A stretch of 33,161 nt of DNA from Bacillota bacterium. Its GTDB lineage: Bacteria > Bacillota > Bacilli > Alicyclobacillales > SLC66. This document shows positions 20,599 through 28,498 of this stretch, piece after piece. Made by a program: the position numbers and the translations under genes. The DNA is taken from positions 1 to 33,161 of the forward strand of contig JAJZEE010000037.1 in NCBI GenBank assembly GCA_021805735.1, read 5' to 3'. Below the pieces are notes generated by a model, which worked only from the letters and a program-made list of their open reading frames with translations, was not told where the DNA came from and searched no databases. Within the stretch, counting starts at the first letter, position 1. Each line of letters starts with the position of its first letter.

Positions 20599-21951
20599 AT
20601 GGAACTGGCGCACAAGATCCAGCTTCGTCCGACCGCTCCGCAGGAGGCGTATTTTCGTCAGGCGGCCGGATGCGCCAGATTCACATGGAATTGGGCGGTG
20701 GCGCATTGGACAGAGGACTTTGAATCGGGTCATGCGCCTACATGGTCGCAATTGAAGAAGCGGTTCAACGCGATCAAGTATGAAGCCTTTCCATGGATGA
20801 GAGAGGTGCATCGGGACGCCCATGCGCAACCCTTCGCCAACCTCGGCAAAACGGTCAAGCAGTTCTTCTCGGAGGTTAAGGCGGGCAAGAACGTGCACAA
20901 GCCTCAGTTCAAGAAGAAAGGCCAGTGCCTGGATTCGTTCTATGTGGCCAATGACAAGTTTGCCGTGAAGGGAACACGCATCCAGTTACCCAAAATCGGT
21001 TGGGTGGACATGACGGAATCGCTGCGGTTCACGGGGAAGATTCTGAGTGCCACGGTGTCGCGGACAGCCGATCGGTGGTTTGTATCGATTCAGGTGGATG
21101 TACCGAAGGGAGCGGCGAAGAGAAAGCGGATTTCGCATCATGTGGAAGGTGTGGATCTCGGCGTGAAGACGGCCGTGGTTCTCTCTACGGGCGAAGGGAT
21201 CGACTCACCCAAGCCGCTGAAGAAAGCGCTGCGCCGCCTGAACATTCGGCAGCGACGACTGAGCAGGAAGCTGGAAGCGGCGAAACGGGAAGCAAAGATA
21301 GAAGGCAAGATCCCCAAAGGCATGAAACTGTCCGTCTCGAACAACCGGCGACAAGATGCGGCGGCCTTGGCAAGACTCCACGCACGCATCGCGAATATCC
21401 GTTCCGACTTTACGCACAAACTCACCACTCGACTGGTGCGCGAAAACCAAGCCATCGGCATCGAGGATCTGTGCGTGCAGGGGATGGTCAAGAATCACCG
21501 ATTGGCCCTGGCCGTATCGGATATCGGGTTCGGCGAGATACGCAGGCAACTGGAGTACAAATCCGTTCTATACGGCACGAAGGTCGTGGTGGCCGATCGC
21601 TTTTTCCCATCCTCCAAACGGTGCTCATGCTGTGGCTATATCCTGCCGGAGCTTTCGTTGTCCGTTCGAGAGTGGACCTGCCCGCAGTGCGGCGCGTATC
21701 ATGATCGGGACGTGAATGCAGCGCAAAATCTCAAGAGGCTCGCAACCTGTTCGATTCACTTTGTGAATGAACAACCTGCGCTACCTGTGGCGAATCAGGC
21801 GGCAACGTCTGATACAGGCGTCGGTGTCAGAGCAAGACCGACAAATGGCGGGAAAGTCACGCCTGTCAGATACGAAGCGGGCCTTCAAGGGGCTTCGGGG
21901 CAGGAACAGAATGCTGCGCACTTTTGCGCACATTTTGGACAGCAGAGGTGA
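20599..21951 (+). CDS. tnpB: TnpB, RNA-guided nuclease of an IS607-type element
   Basis: This protein of about 450 residues has an N-terminal helix-turn-helix-like region (IQLRPTAPQEAYFRQAAGCA, 'RFTWNWAVAHW'). Its RuvC nuclease has three acidic residues in place: Asp ~186 in GVDLGVKTAVV, Glu ~289 in AIGIEDLCVQGM, Asp ~371 in YHDRDVNAAQN. A four-Cys zinc finger (CSCCG...CPQCG, ~342-364) interrupts RuvC. The frame is intact and the usual TnpB tail (TPVRYEAG...AHFCAHFG) is present. TnpB proteins are guided by an omega-RNA usually made from the tnpB 3' end and the element's right end, so that RNA should lie near 21750-21980. The ATG at 20599 has GGGGAG nine bases upstream; ATGs at 20572 and 20590 are alternatives. 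Confidence 0.9.
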   Translation: MELAHKIQLRPTAPQEAYFRQAAGCARFTWNWAVAHWTEDFESGHAPTWSQLKKRFNAIKYEAFPWMREVHRDAHAQPFANLGKTVKQFFSEVKAGKNVHKPQFKKKGQCLDSFYVANDKFAVKGTRIQLPKIGWVDMTESLRFTGKILSATVSRTADRWFVSIQVDVPKGAAKRKRISHHVEGVDLGVKTAVVLSTGEGIDSPKPLKKALRRLNIRQRRLSRKLEAAKREAKIEGKIPKGMKLSVSNNRRQDAAALARLHARIANIRSDFTHKLTTRLVRENQAIGIEDLCVQGMVKNHRLALAVSDIGFGEIRRQLEYKSVLYGTKVVVADRFFPSSKRCSCCGYILPELSLSVREWTCPQCGAYHDRDVNAAQNLKRLATCSIHFVNEQPALPVANQAATSDTGVGVRARPTNGGKVTPVRYEAGLQGASGQEQNAAHFCAHFGQQR

Positions 21952-21953
21952 CT

Positions 21954-22220
21954 TTGAAACAAGCACACAAGCTTTGGGTGATGGGAGCAGTAACGGCGGT
22001 GATCGCGGCCAGCCCTCGGACCGCAGGGTTCGCATTCGCTGATACCACAGAGAACAGCGCATTCACCGTTTCTTACGAACATAACGTCGGTATCGAATCG
22101 GGATTGATGCAACAAGCACAGGCTGGCATGACCACAAGTGCGACCGCGCAGGAACAGGCGGCGCAGACTGCAGTGCAAATGATGGTTGCGCAAGTGACGA
22201 CTCTCTATGGGGCACAGTAG
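21954..22220 (+). CDS. Small secreted protein, possibly interrupted by an in-frame TAG
   Basis: A TTG start at 21954, preceded by AGAGGTGA, gives 88 residues. A signal peptide (MKQAHKLWVMGAVTAVIAAS..., cleavage near GFAFA) precedes a short Gln/Ala-rich helical domain (QQAQAGMTTSATAQEQAAQT, AVQMMVAQVTTLYGAQ). It stops at TAG (22218-22220), but the same frame stays open for 43 further codons of similar character (ALAGSASTLTTINTASNPRI SGSIAYM...) to TAA at 22350-22352. It may therefore be a longer gene broken by a CAG-to-TAG change. It begins two bases after the tnpB stop, so the element may have replaced its original 5' end. No family is recognised. Confidence 0.5.
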   Translation: MKQAHKLWVMGAVTAVIAASPRTAGFAFADTTENSAFTVSYEHNVGIESGLMQQAQAGMTTSATAQEQAAQTAVQMMVAQVTTLYGAQ

Positions 22221-22381
22221 GCTCTTGCGGGAAGTGCGTCCACTTTGACAACCATCAATACCGCCAGCAACCCGCGCATCTCCGGTTCAATCGCATACAT
22301 GTCCCGCCGGCGTGCAAATTTGCTCAATGCGGCGGATCGCCGGACAACATAAAGGCGCGATGCGGCCATCCCTGCCAGCCG

Positions 22382-22449
22382 GATTCATATGCTGCGCCCA
22401 TGCTCAGACACGGCCGCGTCGAACTCGCGACGGGCACAGCATATGAATC
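22382..22449. repeat. 68-base inverted repeat
   Basis: Perfect 13-base arms GATTCATATGCTG (22382-22394) and CAGCATATGAATC (22437-22449) are followed inward by GCCC/GGGC. The spacer is GC-rich. It lies just before the 3' end of the minus-strand hydrolase at 22477 and after the secreted-protein frame. It could act as a terminator for either side ('ctttaca' follows on the plus strand). The left arm and the bases before it also match part of the glcD 3' end. Confidence 0.6.
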
Positions 22450-22476
22450 TTTACAGGCAGAATTTGAAACGAAAGG

Positions 22477-23121
22477 TCACAGCAGCGAATCGCAGAATGT
22501 CTTGCACAGATGCGTGACGCGATGCAAAATGTCCAGGGATGCTGTAATGTCACCTTCGATTTCCAGACTATGGTCGCCGCCCGCCACAACCTCCAGCTTG
22601 ACATTAGGAAATCCAGAGATCTGTTCGACATCCGCTGCGCCAAACAGCGGATCACGGTCACCAACGATTACGATTGCATTCTCCGCCTGCCGAATGAACG
22701 AAATGGTTGCGCGCAACGGAGTCAAAAAAATGTGATTTTTAACGGGGAGAACTAGTCTCTCTGAGACTTCGCACAAAATCGCCGTTCCCATACTCTTGCC
22801 GATAAAGACACAGCGCTTGTATTGATCTGGAGGCGCCAGTCGCTCCAATGCACCAGCCACTTCGTCGACGATTGCCGGAAAATCCCCGGAAACAATAGAG
22901 GAGCGGTTGGACTGAAACCCGTATTCCACTCCCAACACGTCACACCCGGCCTCCAGTGCTGCCCGCTCTGCATAATGCAGCAACGGCGCATCCAGAGTAT
23001 ATCCCTGCCCTGGAAGCAAGATGGCCAATTCTTCGTTGCCGCCTGCGCGTTTGGCAAACGAGTACCTGGCTGGTCGACCCCACCGCGATTGCACTTCATG
23101 ATTCGAGTATTCAATCGGCAC
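22477..23121 (-). CDS. Alpha/beta-hydrolase family protein
   Basis: This 214-residue protein has an alpha/beta-hydrolase outline: 'LAILLPGQGYTLDAPLLHYA' (strand and oxyanion loop), nucleophile elbow GKSMGT, acid in 'VIVGDRDPLFG' and base in 'VVAGGDHSLEIEGD'. The Ser-Asp-His order and spacing are those of small intracellular esterases or acyl hydrolases of the dienelactone-hydrolase type. I chose the GTG start at 23121 because AGGAGGTG lies directly upstream; the ATG at 23169 has no site and adds residues that encode that site. The substrate is unknown. Confidence 0.8.
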   Translation of the reverse strand: MPIEYSNHEVQSRWGRPARYSFAKRAGGNEELAILLPGQGYTLDAPLLHYAERAALEAGCDVLGVEYGFQSNRSSIVSGDFPAIVDEVAGALERLAPPDQYKRCVFIGKSMGTAILCEVSERLVLPVKNHIFLTPLRATISFIRQAENAIVIVGDRDPLFGAADVEQISGFPNVKLEVVAGGDHSLEIEGDITASLDILHRVTHLCKTFCDSLL

Positions 23122-23279
23122 TCGAACACCTCCTATTGCCCAATATATCACACAACCCGCCATGGTCACAGCGACTCTGACCGCATGATCGCATTACCTT
23201 TCCCATGGAATCCGTTTCAGCGACCGGCCATTATCGTGCTTATGGAGGAGATGGACGCGCCTATCAGCGGAACCTCTTC

Positions 23280-24332
23280 TTAAAGGATTTTGCACATGAA
23301 AAGATCGTCCACATACACCCCGTTCAGAAAGAACTCCTTACGCAGCCGTCCTTCCTCCATATAACCGAGTCGGCGGTACAGAGAGACGGCGCCCGGATTC
23401 GAGGACAGCACGCGCAGCGCAACCTTGGTCTTGCCCTGTGCGCGGGCCTCTGCCTCGACCGCTCGCAGCAAGGCGGTTGCAATACCCCTGCGCTGAAACC
23501 TGGGATGCACGGCGATATCCAGCATCAACACGTGCTGCTGACTGGGCAATGAAGGGGTGTTGACTCCCGCGTATCCGCAAACCTGTCCATCCAGAACTGC
23601 CACAAGCCCCCGCCAATGTTGACGATACATCCGATACTTCTCCAACGGTTCCGGCGGCGCTGGCGCTGGTGAATTGTTCGGCGCCCACGTCAGCAGGTCA
23701 ACTTCCCGAATGCTTTCCAGGTCTTCGTCCGTGCGTTCCCGAATCAGGAGGCGTGGGTGATCCACCGCGCGGTCAGGCTGCAGGCCGATCCGCGATTCGC
23801 CATACCACTCCTGGTCCAGCATGCCAAAAGTCAGAGTATCCCGCCACCCATCCCGTACTCGGCGTTCGTCGCGCGCCCATCCTTCCTGCGTCATCCCAAT
23901 CCGGCGCAGCACACTCGCGGACGCGTGGTTGCGGGGATCGCAGGTTGCAAATATGCGGTGGACATCGAGGTTCTCAAACCCGAAGCGCAGGATGCCCTGC
24001 GCCGCCTCCTGCGCGAACCCTCGACCCCAATGCTCGGGATGCAGGATGTATCCAATCTCTGCGATGCGAAAATGCTGTCCCCGCACATCCAACTCGATCG
24101 TACCCATCAAAAGCCCACTGTCCAGTCCGACGATCGCTAACGCATATCGGCGTCTGGGTATTTGCCTGGCCGCCTCTATGGCTTCCTGAACGAACTCTTT
24201 CGTCTCCGTCTCTGTGTTGGGGCCCCATTGCTGATATCGACACACATCATCAAGCGTTGCGTATCGATGAACTGCTGTCCAATCCTCGGAGACAAATTCC
24301 CGGAGCACCAGCCGGGGCGTATGTATGATCAC
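23280..24332 (-). CDS. Double GNAT acetyltransferase
   Basis: About 350 residues in two acetyltransferase domains. Domain 1 (~1-185) is RimJ/RimL-like: 'IIHTPRLVLREFVSEDWTAV', 'EIGYILHPEHWGRGFAQEAA', 'NHASASVLRRIGMTQEG'. Domain 2 (~195-350) is a general GNAT: 'LDIAVHPRFQRRGIATALLR', 'LRVLSSNPGAVSLYRRLGYM'. Both pyrophosphate-binding loops (WGRGFA, RRGIAT) are present, so both may bind acetyl-CoA. I prefer a GTG start at 24332 (GAGAGG nine bases upstream; the protein then begins MIIHTPRLVLRE as homologues do) over the ATG at 24392. Targets are unknown. Confidence 0.85.
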   Translation of the reverse strand: MIIHTPRLVLREFVSEDWTAVHRYATLDDVCRYQQWGPNTETETKEFVQEAIEAARQIPRRRYALAIVGLDSGLLMGTIELDVRGQHFRIAEIGYILHPEHWGRGFAQEAAQGILRFGFENLDVHRIFATCDPRNHASASVLRRIGMTQEGWARDERRVRDGWRDTLTFGMLDQEWYGESRIGLQPDRAVDHPRLLIRERTDEDLESIREVDLLTWAPNNSPAPAPPEPLEKYRMYRQHWRGLVAVLDGQVCGYAGVNTPSLPSQQHVLMLDIAVHPRFQRRGIATALLRAVEAEARAQGKTKVALRVLSSNPGAVSLYRRLGYMEEGRLRKEFFLNGVYVDDLFMCKIL

Positions 24333-24679
24333 CTCACGCACCCTCTCGTATCGTACGACTGCTGCCGCTGTCCACTGTCGTATGTCCGCCATGTCCAGCT
24401 ACGCAGGACCTGCCACTGTCCTTGAGCAAACGGTCTCTCTGCAAATGTACAGGAACCATCAGCCGCCGTCCATCGTGTCGCATGAACCATGGTTGCAACG
24501 GGTGTCGTCCTGACTCTGTCACTGGTTGCGAACATCTACGCACGGCATCGCCAAACTCAGACGGCTTTTCTCGGTGAACGAGCGATCGCTTCCGGTGCTT
24601 GCGAACATCTATGCATGACACCGCCAAACTCAGACCTGCAACCACGCGGAATTGGCTCTGTTCTCAGCCTCCACGGATT
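24333..24679. other. Intergenic region with a pair of direct repeats
   Basis: This 347-base region lies between the GNAT gene start and the 3' end of the ABC operon, both on the minus strand. No gene is evident. Two 37-base imperfect direct repeats (24526-24562 and 24599-24635) are its main feature. It should hold the GNAT promoter and the ABC operon terminator, neither clearly recognised. Confidence 0.45.
24526..24635. repeat. Two 37-base direct repeats, 73-base period
   Basis: Copies at 24526-24562 and 24599-24635 share TTGCGAACATCTA and CGCCAAACTCAGAC, with four or five mismatches between. The intervening 36 bases are unrelated. They may be tandem protein-binding sites or a remnant duplication; no function is known. 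Confidence 0.65.
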
Positions 24680-25489
24680 TCAAAATCCCCCAAGACCAGC
24701 ACTTCGGGCGCGTTGTTCAAGTCTGACAAAGGATATCCACCCGATTATGGGGAGCAATATCCCCATAGCAATAATAAGGGCCATTTCCCAAGGGAAAGGT
24801 ATCAAAGTTCGACTGCCCACGATCAATCCACGTATGACATCAGCGCCGTAGGTAAAGGGAAAGGCATACCCGAGAACTCGTATCGGCAATGGCAACATAG
24901 TTATCGGAAAAATTACTCCGCCTAACAAAGGTGCTGCGTTTCCAAGCATGCTCACTATCGAACCATCATCTTTGTATCGGAGTGATAATCCTGCTAGAAA
25001 AAAGGCAAACCCATATGCGGCCATGAGAGAGATTACTAAAACAACGATCGCACTCAACCACGACACTATTGGTAAAGGAGGTGTTAAAATGACCAAGATT
25101 ACTACCGCTACGGCCGAATTGGCAGTAATTCCGATTAGCCTTCCCAGGGACCACCCCATTATAAGAGAAATTCTAGAAGCTTGAGTTACCCAAAGCGCCT
25201 CCAAGGTTCCGGCAAGAAAATTCTGGCGGACGCTTAGCGCCACGCTCCATACACCTTCAACGTAGTTCCAATATAGACCGCCAATGAACAAATATGATAG
25301 AGCAAGACGGGGATCGAGCCCGGTTGCATTTGTGAACCCGTTTTCCAGTCCACTTCTGTTCGCATACTGAATAAGAAGAAGAGTAGGGATCGCCCATAGG
25401 AAAGGCCCCACACTTCCGCTGAGATATTGTGTTGGATAGCGGCTCAATGTGCGAAAAGTGGTATACAGCATGGCCCACACTGCCTTCAT
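24680..25489 (-). CDS. ABC-2 type transporter permease (second)
   Basis: A 269-residue membrane protein with six hydrophobic segments and the ABC-2 permease pattern: 'WSVALSVRQNFLAGTLEALW' near the first cytoplasmic loop ('R.e...GTle.l..tP'), then 'NAAPLLGGVIFPITMLPLPI' ('..gg..fP...lP..l'), then 'YAFPFTYGADVIRGLI'. Its ATG overlaps the stop of the preceding permease (TAATG), so it is translationally coupled. Together with 25489-26247 it would form the membrane channel of an exporter powered by the ATPase at 26244. Sequence here is richer in A+T than the neighbouring operons. Confidence 0.87.
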   Translation of the reverse strand: MKAVWAMLYTTFRTLSRYPTQYLSGSVGPFLWAIPTLLLIQYANRSGLENGFTNATGLDPRLALSYLFIGGLYWNYVEGVWSVALSVRQNFLAGTLEALWVTQASRISLIMGWSLGRLIGITANSAVAVVILVILTPPLPIVSWLSAIVVLVISLMAAYGFAFFLAGLSLRYKDDGSIVSMLGNAAPLLGGVIFPITMLPLPIRVLGYAFPFTYGADVIRGLIVGSRTLIPFPWEMALIIAMGILLPIIGWISFVRLEQRARSAGLGGF

Positions 25490-26247
25490 TAGAATTCCCC
25501 CAAAGTACCGGCCACTCGTAATCTATGATCAGCATGAGAAAACAGGAACAAACCGATCGCGAATAAAGATACAGAGAAAACCACAAGAATCGCGATGTCA
25601 AAAGTGGGGAATCGCCCTGTAAAAGCCTCTCTGGCCCCTCGAATTGCATAGGTTAGGGGCAGAATGCTGCTCAACCAGCGCACGGCTCGCGGGAGAATAG
25701 AGGTGGGGGCTGTCATCCCACTGACAATACCGATAATTTCCTGCGTCAGATTGCCCAATTGCGAGGCTTGTTTTGTCAGCAGGACAAGGCCGGAATACAA
25801 GATTCCCAAGCCAGTGAACGATAGTGCCGCCATTAGAAAAACAATTACTATACCGAAGTTAATTGACGGAAAACTCACTTTTGCGAACAAATAAAGCCAA
25901 AGGACAGTCGAACTCGTGATGTACAGACTCACAACTAAACTATCCACGGCTTTTGCGTAGAGCAACACGCGCAACGGAGTAGGCGTTACGGCTATACTTT
26001 CGAGGACGCCCTCCTCCATTTCATCCCTAATCCCAAAACCGACCCCCCAAAAGAAGGTTGACAACCAGTACCATAATATCAGTCCGATGGCCACGGCGTT
26101 TCGCAGATACTCGGCCGAATACATCTTGGCGACAAACACATACGGTCCGATAATGAAGAAGGGTCCGACCGCGAGATTCACCAAGCCAAACGGGTAGGCA
26201 AAGCGATACTTTATCTGTCTCATAAATAGTGCTGACGTCGCTCTCAT
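25489..26247 (-). CDS. ABC-2 type transporter permease (first)
   Basis: A 252-residue membrane protein with six hydrophobic segments and the ABC-2 outline: 'GVGFGIRDEMEEGVLESIAV TPTPL' (the ABC-2 cytoplasmic motif) and 'EIIGIVSGMTAPTSILPRAV'-'LPLTYAIRGAREAF' (the P-rich motif and 'PlTya..a.R'). Its ATG overlaps the ATPase TGA (ATGA). Paralogous to the next permease, it forms a heterodimeric exporter. The transported substrate cannot be told from sequence; the small ORF at the operon start is a candidate. Confidence 0.87.
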   Translation of the reverse strand: MRATSALFMRQIKYRFAYPFGLVNLAVGPFFIIGPYVFVAKMYSAEYLRNAVAIGLILWYWLSTFFWGVGFGIRDEMEEGVLESIAVTPTPLRVLLYAKAVDSLVVSLYITSSTVLWLYLFAKVSFPSINFGIVIVFLMAALSFTGLGILYSGLVLLTKQASQLGNLTQEIIGIVSGMTAPTSILPRAVRWLSSILPLTYAIRGAREAFTGRFPTFDIAILVVFSVSLFAIGLFLFSHADHRLRVAGTLGEF

Positions 26248-27197
26248 GTTTCATCCTCCAGTGAGGCTCCTGTTAGCGCGAGAAAAGCCTCTGCTAAGGT
26301 GGGGTCTCGGCGTTCCACTCTGATCGCTGACGGAAGCCTGCGCAGTAATGTTGGAAGGACCTGTTCTGGGTCAAGTGTACGATATTCCACACGAAATCCG
26401 CCTACAATGGGGTTCGCATTAAATCCTGAATCCGGAGCAGGTCGCTCAGTCAAGTCAATTCGAATTATACTTTCGCGACCCGCAGCCTTCAGGAGGTCTT
26501 GGGGCGTTCCGTCTGCATGCAACACCCCGTCATGAACTAGCAACAATCGCTCGGGAACTGCTTCGGCTTCCTCCATGTCGTGCGTGGCGAGAAGGGTGGT
26601 TACCTGTTCTGTGCGAGCCAACTGTTTCAAAAGCGTCCAGAGATCGTGTTTACCCTGAATATCGAGGCCAGAAGTGGGTTCATCCAAAATAAGCACCTCT
26701 GGTTTGTGAATCAGGGCTCGCGCAATCATCAGGCGCTTGCGCATTCCTGTAGAGTACTTCTCGATGGGCACGTTTACGAACTCGAAGAGGTTCACAGATT
26801 TAAGAAGATCCAAACTCCTCTTGCGAATGTCTGAGAGGGATAAACCATAGAGCGCGCCATAAACATTGAGGTTTTCTTGCCCAGTCAACTTCCAGTACAG
26901 ACTGCGGTCACTCGCGAGTACTACGCCAATTCTTTTGCGAACAGATTTGGGAGAATACAGTGCATTGGTATCAGCGATTTGCACATCTCCTGAATCCGGC
27001 AGCAAGAGCGTGCAGAGAATCTTCAAGAGCGTAGTTTTACCCGCCCCGTTCGGCCCCAAGAGTCCTACAATCTGACCTTTTGGGATAGAAAAGGTCACAC
27101 CACGAAGGGCTGAAACATTTCGTATTTCCGATCGTTTAAGAAAACCTTTGCGTTCGCGGACGCGATATGTCTTAAGAAGATCGCGGCACTCTATCAT
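26244..27197 (-). CDS. ABC transporter ATP-binding protein (DrrA/NatA-like)
   Basis: This 317-residue nucleotide-binding subunit has Walker A GPNGAGKTT (48-56), signature YSTGMRKR (148-155), Walker B LILDEPTSGLD (169-179) and switch His206 in ATHDMEEAE. The C-terminal ~100 residues (RPAPDSGFNANPIVGGFRVE...LAEAFLALTG) are the usual DrrA-type extension. Family members drive export of lipids, drugs or peptides. The ATG at 27197 overlaps the stop of a 54-residue ORF upstream (ATGA) and its own stop overlaps permease 1, so all four genes are coupled. Confidence 0.92.
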   Translation of the reverse strand: MIECRDLLKTYRVRERKGFLKRSEIRNVSALRGVTFSIPKGQIVGLLGPNGAGKTTLLKILCTLLLPDSGDVQIADTNALYSPKSVRKRIGVVLASDRSLYWKLTGQENLNVYGALYGLSLSDIRKRSLDLLKSVNLFEFVNVPIEKYSTGMRKRLMIARALIHKPEVLILDEPTSGLDIQGKHDLWTLLKQLARTEQVTTLLATHDMEEAEAVPERLLLVHDGVLHADGTPQDLLKAAGRESIIRIDLTERPAPDSGFNANPIVGGFRVEYRTLDPEQVLPTLLRRLPSAIRVERRDPTLAEAFLALTGASLEDET

Positions 27198-27358
27198 GAT
27201 TGATTCATGCTGCGGTGGTGTTTGCGTATGGGTCTTGTCTGACCGAACTTAGCCCAGCCCATCGTGATACAGTGCCGGGAACCATTAATACAGGCTACCA
27301 GAGGAGAAGAGCTACCCGTCGCATAATTTGTTGCCAACACGGAATTAGCTAGTCTCAT
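27194..27358 (-). CDS. Small peptide ORF coupled to the ABC exporter
   Basis: An ORF of 54 residues begins at ATG 27358 with GGTGG six bases upstream; an in-frame ATG at 27409 would add 17 residues. It reads MRLANSVLATNYATGSSSPL, then VACINGSRHCITMGWAKFGQ TRPIRKHHRSMNQS. Its TGA overlaps the ATPase ATG by four bases, the same junction type used later in the operon. It is rich in Ser, Thr, Asn and Gly, with two Cys and a basic C-terminus, and has no signal peptide. It could be a leader peptide that only couples translation, or a precursor of an exported peptide. No modification enzyme is seen nearby. The upstream sequence is AT-rich, with promoter-like elements near 27420-27470. Confidence 0.45.
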   Translation of the reverse strand: MRLANSVLATNYATGSSSPLVACINGSRHCITMGWAKFGQTRPIRKHHRSMNQS

Positions 27359-27646
27359 GGTAATCCACCGCCCTTTCGTGATAAAGGATACTCGGAGGCT
27401 GGAAAACATCCTTTTGCCTGTATAATTTTAGATCTATCATGCATGCGAGTATATAGTTAATTTGTACTATAAGAGAAATTACCCCGTCCCCGCTCAACGA
27501 AGTTCATCCTCACCCAATGGGTCTCAAGACATGGTCATGCAAGGAGTTCATGGCCGAAGGTGGACTGGGGAGAGTGGTCCGGCTCCGCTGTCTGCGAAAC
27601 CGGTGCGGCTCACTCCCAGGTCATCGCGCCGGGCTGCCGCCGCCGG

Positions 27647-28486
27647 CTATTTCAGTCCAGTCGTGGTGACGCCCCGCACGAAGAACCGCTGAAACACCAG
27701 AAACAGGATGGCGATGGGCAGAGTGGCCAGGACGCTGCCCGCCATGAGATAGGGCCAATTGACGAAGTACTCCTGTTGAAACATCACGATGCCAAGAGGC
27801 ACCGTCCACAGATGGGATCTGTTCGCAACCAACAGCGGCAACAGGAAATTATTCCAGGATCCCATAAAGATCATCAGCGCCAAAGTCATAAGACTCGGCG
27901 TGACCATGGGCAGGGAAATTTGCCAAAACATCCGCAAACGACCCGCCCCATCGATCATCGCAGCATCTTCCAATTCCTGCGGAACGGTCAAAAACGCCTG
28001 TCTCATAAGAAATACACCCATCGCAGACACGAGCACGGGAACGATCATTCCACCATAATTGTCTAACAGTCCGAGCCACCTCAGCAAAATGTAAACGGGC
28101 AGCATGACCGACTGAAACGGAATCATCAGCATCGAAACGATCCCCAGGTGAAGAACGTTTCTCCCCCGAAATGGAATCCGTGCGAGCGCGTATCCCGCCA
28201 GGGAATCAATAATCAGATTCCCGATCGTGACGCTCACCGCCACTATGGCGCTGTTGAGAAACCAGCGCGCGAGCGGCACCATGGTCCAGATGACGGTAAA
28301 ATTGCTCCAGTCAAAGGGATGCGGCCACCAAACAGGAGGATAGGCCATGGATTCGCCCAGCGGCTTTAGGGAAGTCGAGAGACTCCAGGCAAAAGGAATC
28401 AGCATCGCCAAAGCGCCCACCGTTAGAATCAGGAGATATATGACGCGCACCAGCCTGTAGGAAAACGTTTTGCGGGCGCCAACCAC
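27647..28486 (-). CDS. Carbohydrate ABC transporter permease (MalG-like)
   Basis: About 280 residues, six transmembrane helices and the binding-protein-dependent permease EAA loop 'ELEDAAMIDGAGRLRMFWQI SLP', which docks the ATPase. The C-terminus 'FFVRGVTTTGLK' (F..G...GavK) is typical of MalG-type CUT1 permeases. A GTG at 28486 has GGGGGTGA five bases upstream; the GTG at 28495 directly abuts that site and is less likely. It is the last gene of the sugar operon; the upstream permease ends within 15 bases. The ATPase is not in the window; a shared MsmX-like ATPase is common in Bacillota. Confidence 0.9.
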   Translation of the reverse strand: MVGARKTFSYRLVRVIYLLILTVGALAMLIPFAWSLSTSLKPLGESMAYPPVWWPHPFDWSNFTVIWTMVPLARWFLNSAIVAVSVTIGNLIIDSLAGYALARIPFRGRNVLHLGIVSMLMIPFQSVMLPVYILLRWLGLLDNYGGMIVPVLVSAMGVFLMRQAFLTVPQELEDAAMIDGAGRLRMFWQISLPMVTPSLMTLALMIFMGSWNNFLLPLLVANRSHLWTVPLGIVMFQQEYFVNWPYLMAGSVLATLPIAILFLVFQRFFVRGVTTTGLK

Positions 28487-28498
28487 AAGCTTCACCCC

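Larger units (their letters stand above)
20268..21951 (+). mobile_element. IS607-type insertion sequence (tnpA broken, tnpB intact)
   Basis: A decayed serine-recombinase gene followed by a complete TnpB gene on the same strand is the IS607 arrangement. The exact ends could not be fixed, because IS607 elements lack inverted repeats and leave little target duplication. The right end probably lies shortly after the tnpB stop at 21951. The element should be immobile without a TnpA supplied in trans. Confidence 0.65.

Noticed and set aside
27550-27625. Terminator after the MalG-like gene
   Set aside because: There is only an imperfect GC-rich inverted repeat with several mismatches and no U-run; too weak to list.
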